A DNA stretch of 64,000 nt from contig WKKS01000002.1 of NCBI GenBank assembly GCA_009684515.1, positions 1-64,000 of the forward strand, read 5' to 3'. A model generated the notes under the pieces. That model ran no database searches. It saw only the letters and a list, made by a program, of their open reading frames with translations, and had not been told where the DNA came from. Of this stretch, positions 15,098-24,836 are shown one piece after another (positions within the stretch are counted from its first letter, which is position 1; each line of letters begins with the position of its first letter). A program made the position numbers and the translations under genes. This DNA comes from Geobacter sp. (GTDB lineage: Bacteria > Desulfobacterota > Desulfuromonadia > Geobacterales > Pseudopelobacteraceae).

Positions 15098-18000
15098 TCA
15101 CCCGGCAGTGGCCTTATGATGCCGTTCCTTCCAGTTTTGCACCATATAATAAAGGATCGGTATGGTGACGCGTGAAAGTGTCGTTGAAGCGATCTCTCCG
15201 AACATCATGGCCAACGCCAGGCCCTGAAAGATCGGGTCGAAGACGATTACAAAGCTGCCCACAACCACCGCCGCTCCGGTTAACAGCATCGGACGGAAGC
15301 GCACGGCACCTGCTTCGATAATCGCTTCATCCAGCGCCATTCCTTCCCGGCGCTTCATCTCGGCAAAATCGATCAGGATGATCGAATTACGCACGATAAT
15401 CCCGGCCAGCGCAATGAAACCGATCATGGAGGTGGCGGTGAAGAATGCGCCGAAAGCGGCGTGTCCTGGCAGTATACCGATCAGGGTCAGCGGGATGGGG
15501 GCCATAATCACTAAAGGAGTTGTAAAATCCTTGAACCAGGCTACCACCAGGATATAGATCAGCACCATTACCGCCCCGAAGGCGATCCCCAGGTCGCGAA
15601 AGACTTCGTAGGTGATGTGCCATTCGCCGTCCCACTTCATCCCCATTTTCTCTTCGCTCCAGGGCTGCCTTGAGGCAAGCACTTCTATCTGAGAACCGTC
15701 GGGGGTCGGCAATGCTTTAATTTCCTTCTGCATGTTTAGAATGGCATAAACCGGTGCTTCAATCTGACCGGCAACATCCCCGATAACATAAACCACGTTC
15801 TTTAAATTTTTGCGATAAAGCGTCTTATTCTCAAGACCGGTTGTGATATGCACCAACTGGGAAAGCGGTATTGAGCCGCGTGGCCCGGTAACATTTATGG
15901 CGGAAAGATTGGCCACGGAACTACGCTGCCCAACCGGCAGCCGCAGATTGATGGAGACCGGTTCCTTCTCCTTTGGCAGATGCAGGATACCTACATTATC
16001 CCCCCCGAGGGCCATCGCCAGGGTGCGCGCCACATCCTCCACCGCAATGCCTGACAGTGCGGCTTTCTCGCGATCCACCGCAAAGGTCACTTTCTGCTGG
16101 TCGTCTTCGCGATACATGTCCACATCCACCACACCGGCGGTCTTGATCAGAATATCCCTGACTTTGGCTGCGACCCCTGCACGGCTTTTGTCATTCGGGC
16201 CATATATCTCGGCCACCAGCGTGGCCAGAACCGGCGGGCCGGGTGGAATTTCGGCCACTTTGACCCGCGCGCCGTACTTGTCAGCAATTGCCTTCATCAA
16301 AGGACGGATGCGCTTGGCACTGTCGTGGGATTGATCCTTGCGATCTTCCTTGGGGAGCAGGTTAACCTGGATATCGGCCAGCTGACTACCCTTGCGCAGA
16401 TAATAATGTCGTACCAATCCGTTGAAGTTGAAGGGAGCGCTGGTGCCGATGTACATCTGGAAATCGGTCACTTCGGGCAGGCCGCGCAAGGCGTCACCCA
16501 TCTCGCGGGTGATACGGGCGGTCTGTTCCAGCGGTGTGCCATCCGGGGCATCAATGATGACCTGCAGCTCGTTTTTGTTGTCAAAGGGGAGCATCTTGAC
16601 CGTTACGGCCTTGAAGTAGACCAGAGAGCAGGAGATCAACAGCAAGACTATTACAACGGTCAGAAAACCGTAACGCAATTTTTTCTCGTGGATCAGGCGC
16701 CCCATCCAAACACGGTAAAATGCTGTCAGCTTCGAATCTTCCGGCTCCTTGTCAGAGCTATGGTGAGATTCCCCCTTCATGAAGCGGAAAGCAAAATAGG
16801 GGGTCACGATAAATGCAATTAACATTGAGAAAAGCATGGCCATGCTGGCCCCGACCGGGATCGGCCGCATATAGGGGCCCATCAATCCGCCGACGAAGCC
16901 CATCGGGAGGATCGAAGCGATTACGGCAAAGGTTGCCAGAACCGTGGGATTGCCAATCTCATCCACCGCCTGGATGGCCGCCTCCAACGGTTCCATGACG
17001 GTGGTGGTGAAGTAGCGGTGGATGTTTTCAACTACCACGATGGCATCATCCACCAGGATCCCGATCGAGAAGATCAGGGCAAAAAGGGTGATCCGGTTCA
17101 AGGTGTAGCCGATCAGGAAAAAGATCAGCATGGTCAGAGCTAACGTGACCGGTATGGCAATGGCCGCCACGGCTCCGGCGCGCCAACCCATGAACACGGC
17201 GATCAGGATTGTGACTGAGATGGCCGCCAGGAACATGTGGAAGAGCAGTTCGTTATTTTTCTCTTTGGCGGTTTCGCCATAATTGCGGGTGACCGTAACC
17301 TGGACGTCCGAAGGAATGATTTTACCCTTGAGAGATTCAACTTTCCTGACCAGATCCTCCGCCACCCAGGTAGCATTGGCCCCTTTGCGCTTGGCAACGG
17401 AAATCGTGACGGCCGGATAATCCTTGTCAAGGTTACCGGTCAGTTTTTTGTGGGAGGCGGCGGCCCCCAGCCCCATGAAAACGTACTCTTCCGGAATCTC
17501 CAGACCGTCCGTTACCTGGGCAACGTCCGAAAGATAAACCGGTTTACCGTTATGAACACCAACAACCAAAAGTTTGACCGCACCGCTGCCCGCCAGGAAA
17601 GCGCCGGTTTCCACCAGAGTCTCCTTGTTTCCGCTGACATAGTGGCCTGACGGCAGGGAGGCGTTGCCCATCTGCAGCGCTCCGGCCACCTGCAGGGGTG
17701 ACAATCCATAACCAGACAGGCGCGCCGTATCCAGAACTACCCGGAGTTGCCGGGAAAGGCCCCCTTTAATCTCAACCGCTGCGCTGTTTTCACTCTTCTT
17801 CAGCTCGTCGGCCACTTCACTTGCCAGAGTTCTCAGTGTGCCGTAACCATAACGCTCCGACCAGAGGGTCAAAGTCAGGATCGGGACGTCATCAATCGAT
17901 TTCGGCACCACCAGCGGTTCGGCCGCTCCCGGCGGCAGAAGGGCACGGTTGCTCATGACCTTGTTATAAAGCTTGACCAGCGATTCCTCCATCGGCTGGC

Positions 18001-18310
18001 CGACCAGAAAACGCACCGTGATAATTCCCAGGCCAGGGCGGCTCATGGAGTACAGGTACTCAACCCCTTTAATTTCCCATAGCTTGGATTCAAAAGGTTT
18101 GACCACCCGTTCCTGCACCTCCTGCGGAGAAGAGCCCGGCATAGGGAGATAAATGTCCACCATCGGCACCACAATTTGCGGTTCCTCTTCACGGGGGGTC
18201 ATCTTTATTGCAAAGAACCCAAGCAGCAACGAGGCTGCCACAATCAGCGGAGTCAGCTTTGAGTTGATGAAGGCGCGTGCTATTTTACCGGCAAAACCGA
18301 GTTTATCCAT
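15098..18310 (-). CDS. RND-family inner-membrane efflux transporter
   Basis: A 1070-residue protein of standard RND length with twelve predicted membrane helices: one near the N terminus, a group around 340-540, one near 560, and a group around 880-1040. The helix-4 motif GILVDDAIVVVENIHR carries the paired aspartates of the proton path. The porter domain shows SRPGLGIITV-type segments. It is closest in feel to HAE1/AcrB-type pumps for hydrophobic compounds, but a metal pump cannot be excluded. MFP and TolC-like genes precede it with almost no gap, and the small redox genes follow it. Confidence 0.93.
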   Translation of the reverse strand: MDKLGFAGKIARAFINSKLTPLIVAASLLLGFFAIKMTPREEEPQIVVPMVDIYLPMPGSSPQEVQERVVKPFESKLWEIKGVEYLYSMSRPGLGIITVRFLVGQPMEESLVKLYNKVMSNRALLPPGAAEPLVVPKSIDDVPILTLTLWSERYGYGTLRTLASEVADELKKSENSAAVEIKGGLSRQLRVVLDTARLSGYGLSPLQVAGALQMGNASLPSGHYVSGNKETLVETGAFLAGSGAVKLLVVGVHNGKPVYLSDVAQVTDGLEIPEEYVFMGLGAAASHKKLTGNLDKDYPAVTISVAKRKGANATWVAEDLVRKVESLKGKIIPSDVQVTVTRNYGETAKEKNNELLFHMFLAAISVTILIAVFMGWRAGAVAAIAIPVTLALTMLIFFLIGYTLNRITLFALIFSIGILVDDAIVVVENIHRYFTTTVMEPLEAAIQAVDEIGNPTVLATFAVIASILPMGFVGGLMGPYMRPIPVGASMAMLFSMLIAFIVTPYFAFRFMKGESHHSSDKEPEDSKLTAFYRVWMGRLIHEKKLRYGFLTVVIVLLLISCSLVYFKAVTVKMLPFDNKNELQVIIDAPDGTPLEQTARITREMGDALRGLPEVTDFQMYIGTSAPFNFNGLVRHYYLRKGSQLADIQVNLLPKEDRKDQSHDSAKRIRPLMKAIADKYGARVKVAEIPPGPPVLATLVAEIYGPNDKSRAGVAAKVRDILIKTAGVVDVDMYREDDQQKVTFAVDREKAALSGIAVEDVARTLAMALGGDNVGILHLPKEKEPVSINLRLPVGQRSSVANLSAINVTGPRGSIPLSQLVHITTGLENKTLYRKNLKNVVYVIGDVAGQIEAPVYAILNMQKEIKALPTPDGSQIEVLASRQPWSEEKMGMKWDGEWHITYEVFRDLGIAFGAVMVLIYILVVAWFKDFTTPLVIMAPIPLTLIGILPGHAAFGAFFTATSMIGFIALAGIIVRNSIILIDFAEMKRREGMALDEAIIEAGAVRFRPMLLTGAAVVVGSFVIVFDPIFQGLALAMMFGEIASTTLSRVTIPILYYMVQNWKERHHKATAG

Positions 18311-18313
18311 GGC

Positions 18314-19429
18314 CTACTCCACCTTCGACCCTTCATTGACCTTTTCAATACCGGACACCGCCACACGCTCTCCATCCGACAGTCCCGACAGAATTTCCAC
18401 CCTGTCACCGATCTGTTTGCCGACCTTGATCAGGCGCATTCTGGCAACCCCATCATTTGCCACACTCCAGACCGACGTCAGCGCCCCCCGTTCCACTATC
18501 GCTCCCTTTGGCACCAGCACACCGTTGACACTGTTGCCGAGGGCAATAGCGCCCCTCCCGAACAGACCCGACTTGAGCCCTTTCCGGTTCAAAGCGACCT
18601 TGGCTGTAAAGGTGCGGCTAGCTGGATCGGCAGAGGGAACGATCTCGGATATTTTTGTTTCAAAGTTACTATTGATGGAATCAAGTGTTACCAGAACAGC
18701 ACTGCCCGGCCTGACTTTGACGGCCATGGATTCCGGGATGGCCAGCTCCAGTTGATAGCTCCCTTCGTCTTCGATTGTCATCAGAGGCTGCGCAGGAAAG
18801 ACGGTGGTGCCCAGATCGACCTGTTTGCTGGTAATCACGCCGGAAATCGGTGCGACTATCCTGGTGTAGTCGGATAACGTGCCGGCTGCCCGCGCACCCT
18901 CCTGAGCCTGCTTGAGGCGCGATTCGGCCCGCATTACGCCCTGGGCGGCCAATTCCCGCTCGGATTGCTTCACATCGAATTCCTGTCGGCTGATGGCCTG
19001 TTCGCCAAACAGCTTGCTGAATCGTTCAAAAGTCGCATCGGCCAGTTTTTTTCTGGTCCGGGCCTCGTCCAGTGCGCGACGGGCTTCTTCGATTCCGGCT
19101 ACAGCCACTGCTGCGGCGGCCTGGTTTTCCTGGGCATCCAGCTGACCCAGCACTTGTCCTTTTTTGACCCGGTCGCCTTCACGAACTCTCAGTACGCTGA
19201 TGGTTCCGGGAATCCGGGTCGAAACAACGGCGCTGGTACGGGCGCGCACCGTGCCGACCACATCCAGCATTTCCGGCACGGCGACACTTTTAATCGTTTC
19301 CAGGGAGACACCCTTAACAACTTCGCCCGGAGCTTTTACGCTTTTTTCAGATTCATGCTTGTTTGAGCATCCGCCCCACATCAGCGTAGCTGCCAGTAAT
19401 AGTGTCATCAGCGAAGTGCGATTTATCAT
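18314..19429 (-). CDS. RND periplasmic adaptor (membrane fusion) lipoprotein
   Basis: A 371-residue protein with lipobox MWGGC, so it is lipid-anchored. It has the split lipoyl domain (RIPGTISVLRVREGDRVKKG and later RIVAPISGVIT), a long alpha-helical hairpin between them rich in Ala, Glu and Arg (about 105-185), and a beta-barrel with a C-terminal membrane-proximal domain. It links the RND pump to the outer-membrane channel. Its start overlaps the stop of the TolC-like gene and its stop lies a few bases before the pump's ATG, so the three are one translation block. Confidence 0.93.
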   Translation of the reverse strand: MINRTSLMTLLLAATLMWGGCSNKHESEKSVKAPGEVVKGVSLETIKSVAVPEMLDVVGTVRARTSAVVSTRIPGTISVLRVREGDRVKKGQVLGQLDAQENQAAAAVAVAGIEEARRALDEARTRKKLADATFERFSKLFGEQAISRQEFDVKQSERELAAQGVMRAESRLKQAQEGARAAGTLSDYTRIVAPISGVITSKQVDLGTTVFPAQPLMTIEDEGSYQLELAIPESMAVKVRPGSAVLVTLDSINSNFETKISEIVPSADPASRTFTAKVALNRKGLKSGLFGRGAIALGNSVNGVLVPKGAIVERGALTSVWSVANDGVARMRLIKVGKQIGDRVEILSGLSDGERVAVSGIEKVNEGSKVE

Positions 19430-20763
19430 TTGAGCATCTCCTTCAGAAATGTACCGGCACTGTAATATATCCGGCCACCGGCCAAAATATAGTTGGCCTC
19501 GGTATCCACCAGATTTGCCCTGGCCTGGTTGAGAGCTGTCTGAGCATCCAGCAGCTCCAGCATGGTCGCCAAAGAATTCTCGAATCGTTTGCCAATCAGC
19601 CGGACAGTCTCTTCGGCATCTGAAACCGCGTAACGTGCCACTTCAAGCCGCTTGCCGGTTTCCTCGCGCCTCAGGTAGCTTTCCTTCAGCTGGTAACGCA
19701 CATCATTGGTCCTGCTTTCAAGCAGCTCCTGTGCAGCCGAACGCTCGGCTATCGCCTTGGCCCGCTCACTTCCGCTGCGATAACCATCAAAGAGATCCCA
19801 TTTCAAGGAGATACCGGCAATCCAGGCATCATTGTCGGCACCGAAAGGAACATTTTTGGAATTCAGCTGATAAGAAGCAAACGCCCCCAATGACGGCAGA
19901 TAACCGCTGTTGGCCAGCTTGACAGCTGAATCGGCCTTTTCTATTTCAACTTGTGACTTTTTCAAATCAGCTCGGGCCGTCAGTGCCAGGTTTACGGACT
20001 CTGCATTCGACGCAGGCGGCGATATATTTCCCAGCTCTTTGGTTACATCAAATTGGTAATCATCTGGCACACCAACGGTTATGCCCAGTCGCAGCTTGGC
20101 CAGCGCCAGATTGTTGCCCGCAGTAATAAGTTGCTGTTCAACCTGCGACAGATGAGTGCGCCCCCTCAGCTCATCCGAGCGAAGTCCGACTCCGGCGGCG
20201 GTTCTGACCGTAGCAAGCCTCAAGTTCTCACGGGCCTCGGCCACCGCTTTTTCAGCCGCCTTGAATTGAGCCTCCGACTTCTGAACATCAAGATACTGAT
20301 GAAACACCTGAAATGCCGTATTCTGACGGGCTAATTCAAATTCCAGCTCTGATTTTTCGGCTTCCTTGGACGCTATTTTGCTGAGCGGTGATAATGACGG
20401 CAGATAGATCGGTTGCTGAACCGATAGTGTGGTTTTGAAATCCTGCCAAACGGAGGGATGATTCAAGTTGCTAATCTTAAAATCATCCTGGCTGAATCTG
20501 GCTTCATCCAGCTTCATCATGAAAGTCTGGGTTGGGGCATTGGATGCGGTCAGGGTTTCTTCGAAGGAAAGCGCCGGATAATAATTGGAGCGGACAATTT
20601 CAATCCCCTTGCGAGCAGCGGCAGCGTTATAACCTGCGGCCTTAACAAGGTGGTTTTTTTCAAGGGACATCGAAATGGCATCTTTGACAGTCAGAGTCCC
20701 GGCTTCAACTCTCCCGGCAAGTAGCAGGAATAATGAAGATGCAATTAAATAGCCTTTTTTCAT
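19426..20763 (-). CDS. TolC-family outer-membrane efflux protein
   Basis: About 445 residues from ATG 20763 (MKKGYLIASSLF), with TTGGAG six bases upstream. A signal peptide (cleavage near VEAG) precedes two copies of the outer-membrane efflux repeat, each with long heptad-rich helices (for example AEARENLRLATVRTAAGVG and AISLKWDLFDG). These fold into the channel-tunnel trimer. As first gene of the unit it probably sets expression of the pump and perhaps of the four following small genes. Confidence 0.92.
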   Translation of the reverse strand: MKKGYLIASSLFLLLAGRVEAGTLTVKDAISMSLEKNHLVKAAGYNAAAARKGIEIVRSNYYPALSFEETLTASNAPTQTFMMKLDEARFSQDDFKISNLNHPSVWQDFKTTLSVQQPIYLPSLSPLSKIASKEAEKSELEFELARQNTAFQVFHQYLDVQKSEAQFKAAEKAVAEARENLRLATVRTAAGVGLRSDELRGRTHLSQVEQQLITAGNNLALAKLRLGITVGVPDDYQFDVTKELGNISPPASNAESVNLALTARADLKKSQVEIEKADSAVKLANSGYLPSLGAFASYQLNSKNVPFGADNDAWIAGISLKWDLFDGYRSGSERAKAIAERSAAQELLESRTNDVRYQLKESYLRREETGKRLEVARYAVSDAEETVRLIGKRFENSLATMLELLDAQTALNQARANLVDTEANYILAGGRIYYSAGTFLKEMLK

Positions 20764-20791
20764 ATTTAGCTCCAATGCTTATATATGAAAA

Positions 20792-20820
20792 ACAATATAT
20801 ATTATGATCTACGTTGTCAA
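20792..20820 (-). promoter_or_regulatory. Candidate promoter and operator of the efflux operon
   Basis: On the - strand TTGACA (20815-20820) is followed after 17 bases by TATTGT (20792-20797). Next to it, the paired ATATAT elements around 20781-20800, separated by GAAAAACA, could bind a dimeric repressor. No regulator gene is adjacent, so the sensing protein is unknown. Confidence 0.45.
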
Positions 20821-20825
20821 GATAT

Positions 20826-20862
20826 AAAAAAACGCCTGGGGTATAAACCCAGGCGCTATTTA
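20826..20862 (-). terminator. Intrinsic terminator after pal
   Basis: On the - strand GCGCCTGGG, loop TTTATA, CCCAGGCG is followed by TTTTTT. It separates the tol-pal unit from the efflux operon. Confidence 0.92.
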
Positions 20863-20882
20863 ACATCACATTTTTGTCATAT

Positions 20883-21473
20883 TTATTTAACTATGACAAA
20901 CTCGGCGCGCCTGTTTTTAGCCCAGGCAGCTTCGTTATTACCCTGAACAGCCGGTTTTTCCTTGCCGTAGCTGATCGTTGAAAGGATATCAGGTCTTACA
21001 CCCAGAGTAGTAAGATATTTGACAGTAGATTTTGCACGGCGCTCACCCAGCGCCAGGTTGTACTCGGCAGACCCGCGCTCATCACAATGTCCTTCAATCT
21101 GGACTTTCAAAGCGACTGGAGATTTCAGGATGATTTCGGCATTTTTGGACAAAACGTCTCGTGCATCCTGACGCAGGTCTGATTTGTCGAAATCGAAGTA
21201 GACCGTCTCAAATCGGGAATCTGCCACGGGAGCAGTGACAGCCTGTTCCACTTGTGTTGCAACCGGCGCCTGTTCCACTGGCACGGCCTGCTCAACCGGC
21301 TTTGGCGTCTCGATTGGTTTGACGATTTCCGGCTTGGCAACTTCAACCTTAGCCGCCTCAGCCTTCGGAATCATGGCCTCTTCACTTTTCACGACTTCCT
21401 TGTTTGCGCAACCACCAGCCACCAACGCCGAGATAGCGACCACGGTCAACAGTGCAATCATTCTTTTTTTCAT
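20883..21473 (-). CDS. pal: Peptidoglycan-associated lipoprotein Pal
   Basis: A 196-residue protein starting at ATG 21473 after AAGGAGA. Lipobox VAGGC gives a lipid-anchored outer-membrane protein. A Pro/Val/Glu-rich spacer (about 25-85) is followed by an OmpA-like peptidoglycan-binding domain with YFDFDKSDL, EGHCDERGS, NLALGERRA and NRRAEFVI. It is the last gene of the tolQRAB-pal unit, which keeps the outer membrane attached during division. The spacer is longer than in E. coli Pal. Confidence 0.96.
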   Translation of the reverse strand: MKKRMIALLTVVAISALVAGGCANKEVVKSEEAMIPKAEAAKVEVAKPEIVKPIETPKPVEQAVPVEQAPVATQVEQAVTAPVADSRFETVYFDFDKSDLRQDARDVLSKNAEIILKSPVALKVQIEGHCDERGSAEYNLALGERRAKSTVKYLTTLGVRPDILSTISYGKEKPAVQGNNEAAWAKNRRAEFVIVK

Positions 21474-21603
21474 AAAACTCTCCTTTTTACTTCAGTCATT
21501 AAAGGCATTACGCCTGAATTCCATTTTTTTGTAATTATACATGACAGTACTCGTTTTGCAATCGTTAATAGGTAATAATCGGGGTACTTACAACCTGCCT
21601 GAA

Positions 21604-22884
21604 TCAGCGATGCGACCATGCTGGCTGGGTATGTCCGCCTTTGCCGTGACTGACTTTGGTCTGGCCGCTGCCGTCCGAGCGCATAACATAAATACCCTCA
21701 CCGGCAGACCGCTTGGAACCGAATGTTATGAAGCGCGCATCCGGCGACCACGAAGGATTCTCGTTGCTTCCCTCGACGGTCAGCTGAGTGTCTTCAGTTC
21801 CGTTTACGTTTATTGAAAATATCTGGAAACTGCCCTCCTGCAGCCTTGAATAGACAATCTTGTCGCCCTTGGGAGACCAGCGGGGATTGACATTGTAACT
21901 GCCGGACGTGGTCAGACGCCTGACGTGTCCGCCATTCGAGTCCATTACAAAGATCTGTGGCTTGCCAAGACGATCCGAGACGAAGGCGATTTGCTTGCCA
22001 TCAGGTGACCAGGCCGGGTAAACCTCAAGCGCAGAACTCACCGTCAAACGCACCGGTTTGCCGCCGTCTTTGGCAATCGTATAGATTTCCGCTTCTCCAT
22101 CTTTACTCAGGGTCAGAGCTATGGTATTGCCGTCCGGAGAGTAGGTACCGGTAATATTCAGGCCTTTGCGGTTGGAAAGTATGATTTCAGCGGTACTGGA
22201 AAGCGCCCGTCGGTAAAGGTCCGGGTTGCCGCGCTTGTAGGAAGTGAATATGATCTCGCGACCATCTGGTGAGAAATCCGGATTAAGGTTGATAGAGCCA
22301 TTTCTTGTCAAAGGAAGCGCTGAATGACCGTCCCAATCCATAATGGAGATTTCCTTGTTGCCGGTTTGCGTCGAAACATAAACTATCCGGGAAGTGAAAC
22401 ACCCTTTTTCCCCCGTCATTACCAGCATAATCTCATCTGCGAAGGAATGTGCAAACCTTCGCAGTTCTCTGGTTTTTCCAAGATAGCGCTTGCCGGTCAT
22501 CATTTTACGATTTGGCACATCGTACAATCGGTATTCGATTGTCAGTTCGTCACCTTTGATGCTGTATTCGCTGCGCACCAGAAGATCAAACCCACCGGCC
22601 TGCCACGCTGCAAAATCCGTATCGGCAAGGGTGATTCCGGCGGAAAGTGGTTGCAGAACCCTGCTTTCGGCGATGGCAATGCCGGACATGTTCATATCGA
22701 ACTGTAAAACATCGGAAATTTCCTTGGATAAGACAGCAGAAGAGGCAGACATCGAAGTGTGCGGAGTGTCCACTGCAAGTTTCAACTGGCGGTTGCCGGG
22801 AGCGGTAACTTCAATATAACCGGATTGAGCAGGAGCAACGGCGGGGAATGCAATAATAAGCATCAAAAAAAGTAGGTATCGCAT
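21604..22884 (-). CDS. tolB: Tol-Pal periplasmic beta-propeller protein TolB
   Basis: About 426 residues from ATG 22884, where a signal peptide (RYLLFLMLIIAFPAVAPAQ) begins; reading further upstream would add an unlikely N terminus inside tolA. The N-terminal domain is followed by TolB propeller repeats with the W/YSPDG theme (DFSPDGREI, TYSPDGNTI, AWSPDGKQI, RWSPKGDKI, SWSPDARFI). It binds Pal and TolA. It sits seven bases after tolA, with 130 bases before pal. Confidence 0.96.
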   Translation of the reverse strand: MRYLLFLMLIIAFPAVAPAQSGYIEVTAPGNRQLKLAVDTPHTSMSASSAVLSKEISDVLQFDMNMSGIAIAESRVLQPLSAGITLADTDFAAWQAGGFDLLVRSEYSIKGDELTIEYRLYDVPNRKMMTGKRYLGKTRELRRFAHSFADEIMLVMTGEKGCFTSRIVYVSTQTGNKEISIMDWDGHSALPLTRNGSINLNPDFSPDGREIIFTSYKRGNPDLYRRALSSTAEIILSNRKGLNITGTYSPDGNTIALTLSKDGEAEIYTIAKDGGKPVRLTVSSALEVYPAWSPDGKQIAFVSDRLGKPQIFVMDSNGGHVRRLTTSGSYNVNPRWSPKGDKIVYSRLQEGSFQIFSINVNGTEDTQLTVEGSNENPSWSPDARFITFGSKRSAGEGIYVMRSDGSGQTKVSHGKGGHTQPAWSHR

Positions 22885-22891
22885 TAAAACC

Positions 22892-23668
22892 TCATTTACC
22901 ACGATTGGGAGTGATTCCCTGTGGTTTAAAAACGAAAACACCTTCGAATAGTTTTTTAGCGGGTGGTGGCGTGAATTTTTCACTGGCCAGATCAATGGCC
23001 CGTAAAACGGAAAGTTCAAAGGCATGGTCACCACTGCTGCGCTCAATGGTACGCCTGGTAAGCTTGCCGCCGGCATCAATAAAAATCCGCACGATCATTT
23101 CAGGATTTTTGCCGGAGTAGCTGATGGTTTCGGCAAAGGCATCTTTCAGGCGAGACTGAATATAGGCTGTGTAATCACTGCCATGCTCGGTGCCACTGCC
23201 GGTCGGCATACCGGCCCGTCCGCTGCCGCTCGCCTTGATTTTGCTGCGAAGTCGTTCCATGACAGCTTCCTCGTGGCGCGCTTCGTTAATTTTTTCGAGT
23301 TTTGCCATACGTTCCGCGAAGGCAGCATCGGATTTTGCCGGGTCTGCTTTTGCAGCGCCAGCACCCGGCTTCACAGCAGTTTTTGCGGCAGGCGTTGACT
23401 TTTCCGGCAATTTCATTGCGCTGGCTGGAGCAGGTGGAGGAGGTGGGGCGACTTGAGCTTCATTCCCCTTCTGGGTGGGACTGCCAGCCCTCGGATTTGC
23501 AACCGGCAGATTAACTACGTCAACATAATAGGTTTCCTGATACGTAATATTCGCAGGAAACAGCTTTCCCCACCATAACAGCAACAAAAAAACCGTCAGA
23601 TGGATGACGGTGGAAACTATACAACTGACACCAATGCCTCTGTCAACTTTAGCCGGCCGAATGGTCAT
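22892..23668 (-). CDS. tolA: TolA-like energy-transducing protein (TonB C-terminal type)
   Basis: A 258-residue protein with an N-terminal membrane helix (IHLTVFLLLLWWG), a Pro/Ala/Lys-rich periplasmic region with PPPPPAPA and a helical Lys/Glu stretch, and a TonB-like C-terminal domain (IVRIFIDAGGKLT, later ERSSGD). Its ATG overlaps the tolR stop. It spans the periplasm, linking TolQR to TolB and Pal. It is shorter than the E. coli protein, which is common in this phylum. Confidence 0.9.
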   Translation of the reverse strand: MTIRPAKVDRGIGVSCIVSTVIHLTVFLLLLWWGKLFPANITYQETYYVDVVNLPVANPRAGSPTQKGNEAQVAPPPPPAPASAMKLPEKSTPAAKTAVKPGAGAAKADPAKSDAAFAERMAKLEKINEARHEEAVMERLRSKIKASGSGRAGMPTGSGTEHGSDYTAYIQSRLKDAFAETISYSGKNPEMIVRIFIDAGGKLTRRTIERSSGDHAFELSVLRAIDLASEKFTPPPAKKLFEGVFVFKPQGITPNRGK

Positions 23669-24081
23669 TATTTACCGGCCGGTTCCGTCACCATGCCAAG
23701 ACGCTCGATACCGGCCCCTTTGATGTCGGCCATGGCCCGCACAACCTCTCCGTATGGCACGCCGGCATCGGCTTTCAGGAACACTTCTTTCTTTGCCCGC
23801 GATGCGAACATGGTTGCCAGTCGGGACTTGAGATCACCCGCCGGAACTTCATCTTTATTTATGTAGGTTTTGCCGGATTTATCCACACTGACTACAACCG
23901 ACTCTTCCGCCGGAGTCATGGCCTTTGTATCCGCCTTTGGCAGGTTGACCTGCACCCCCTGCTGCATCATGGGTGCAGTCACCATGAAAATGACCAGCAG
24001 CACCAGCATGACATCCACCATCGGGGTGACATTGATCTCGGCCATGATCCCCCTGTTATCGTTGCGCCCCCCCATACCCAT
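23668..24081 (-). CDS. tolR: Biopolymer transport protein TolR (ExbD family)
   Basis: A 137-residue protein. The membrane helix (VTPMVDVMLVLLVIFMVTAP) contains the conserved Asp that carries protons, followed by an ExbD/TolR periplasmic domain. It starts a few bases after the tolQ stop and overlaps tolA, so the unit is tightly coupled. Confidence 0.95.
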   Translation of the reverse strand: MGMGGRNDNRGIMAEINVTPMVDVMLVLLVIFMVTAPMMQQGVQVNLPKADTKAMTPAEESVVVSVDKSGKTYINKDEVPAGDLKSRLATMFASRAKKEVFLKADAGVPYGEVVRAMADIKGAGIERLGMVTEPAGK

Positions 24082-24083
24082 GG

Positions 24084-24755
24084 CTATTTCCCCGTGATAT
24101 TGCGCTGCACAATGTTAAGAAATTCAGTTGAAAAGCTGTCCATTTCATTGATCAGCACGCGGATTTTGTGCTGGAAGTGGTTGTAGGCCATAACAGCCGG
24201 AATGGCGGCTACCAGTCCTATTGCAGTGGCAATCAGCGCTTCTGCAATACCTGGCGCAACAACAGCCAGTGAGGCAGAACCGGTCCGGCCAATACTTTCG
24301 AAGGCGGTCATGATACCCCAGACTGTCCCAAACAACCCTATAAATGGAGAAGTTGATCCGGTGGTGGCCAGAAAAGTCAGGTATTTTTCAAGACGGGTTA
24401 TCTCGGAGTTTGTGGCGCGGCGAAGCGCGCGCGAAACGTTCTCAACCCCTCCCAGATCGGTACTGAGCGCGCTTCCTTCGCTGGCCCCGGCACCTTCCAC
24501 AACCTTTTTAAGCTCGCCGTAACCTTCGTTGAACAGAACGGTAAGTGGGGAATTGGCAAAACGATCCACCTGCGAAGCAATGGCATCAAAACGCTTGGAT
24601 TTCCAGAAAAAATCCATAAAACGTACCGATTCGCTGTTGGCACGATGAACCTGAAACAGTTTGAACATGATAATGGCCCAGGAAATTACCGAGAAGCCTA
24701 TCAGAACCAAAAGAACGATCTTTACGATGAGACCGGTGCCGGTCAATAAGGCCAC
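24084..24755 (-). CDS. tolQ: Proton-channel protein TolQ (MotA/ExbB family)
   Basis: About 223 residues from GTG 24755. GGAGG lies eight bases before it (24764-24768); the ATG at 24770 has no site and would include that Shine-Dalgarno sequence in its coding part. There are three membrane helices: one near the N terminus, and two around residues 130-200 with the TGSTSPFIGLFGTVWGIM and AVVAPGIAEALIATAIGL motifs of the family. With TolR it uses the proton gradient to drive TolA. Confidence 0.95.
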   Translation of the reverse strand: MALLTGTGLIVKIVLLVLIGFSVISWAIIMFKLFQVHRANSESVRFMDFFWKSKRFDAIASQVDRFANSPLTVLFNEGYGELKKVVEGAGASEGSALSTDLGGVENVSRALRRATNSEITRLEKYLTFLATTGSTSPFIGLFGTVWGIMTAFESIGRTGSASLAVVAPGIAEALIATAIGLVAAIPAVMAYNHFQHKIRVLINEMDSFSTEFLNIVQRNITGK

Positions 24756-24836
24756 GGGGGTTACCTCCATAAACAGTGATTAAATCAAAAACGTAGTACT
24801 TTCAATTAGTCAAGTCAAGCTAAAATGAAACTCGCA

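Noticed and set aside
15843-18755. Several long + strand frames inside the RND and MFP genes
   Set aside because: Antisense shadows of GC-rich coding sequence with no start signals.
24756-24770. ATG 24770 as tolQ start
   Set aside because: The GGAGG needed for initiation lies within this stretch, pointing to GTG 24755.
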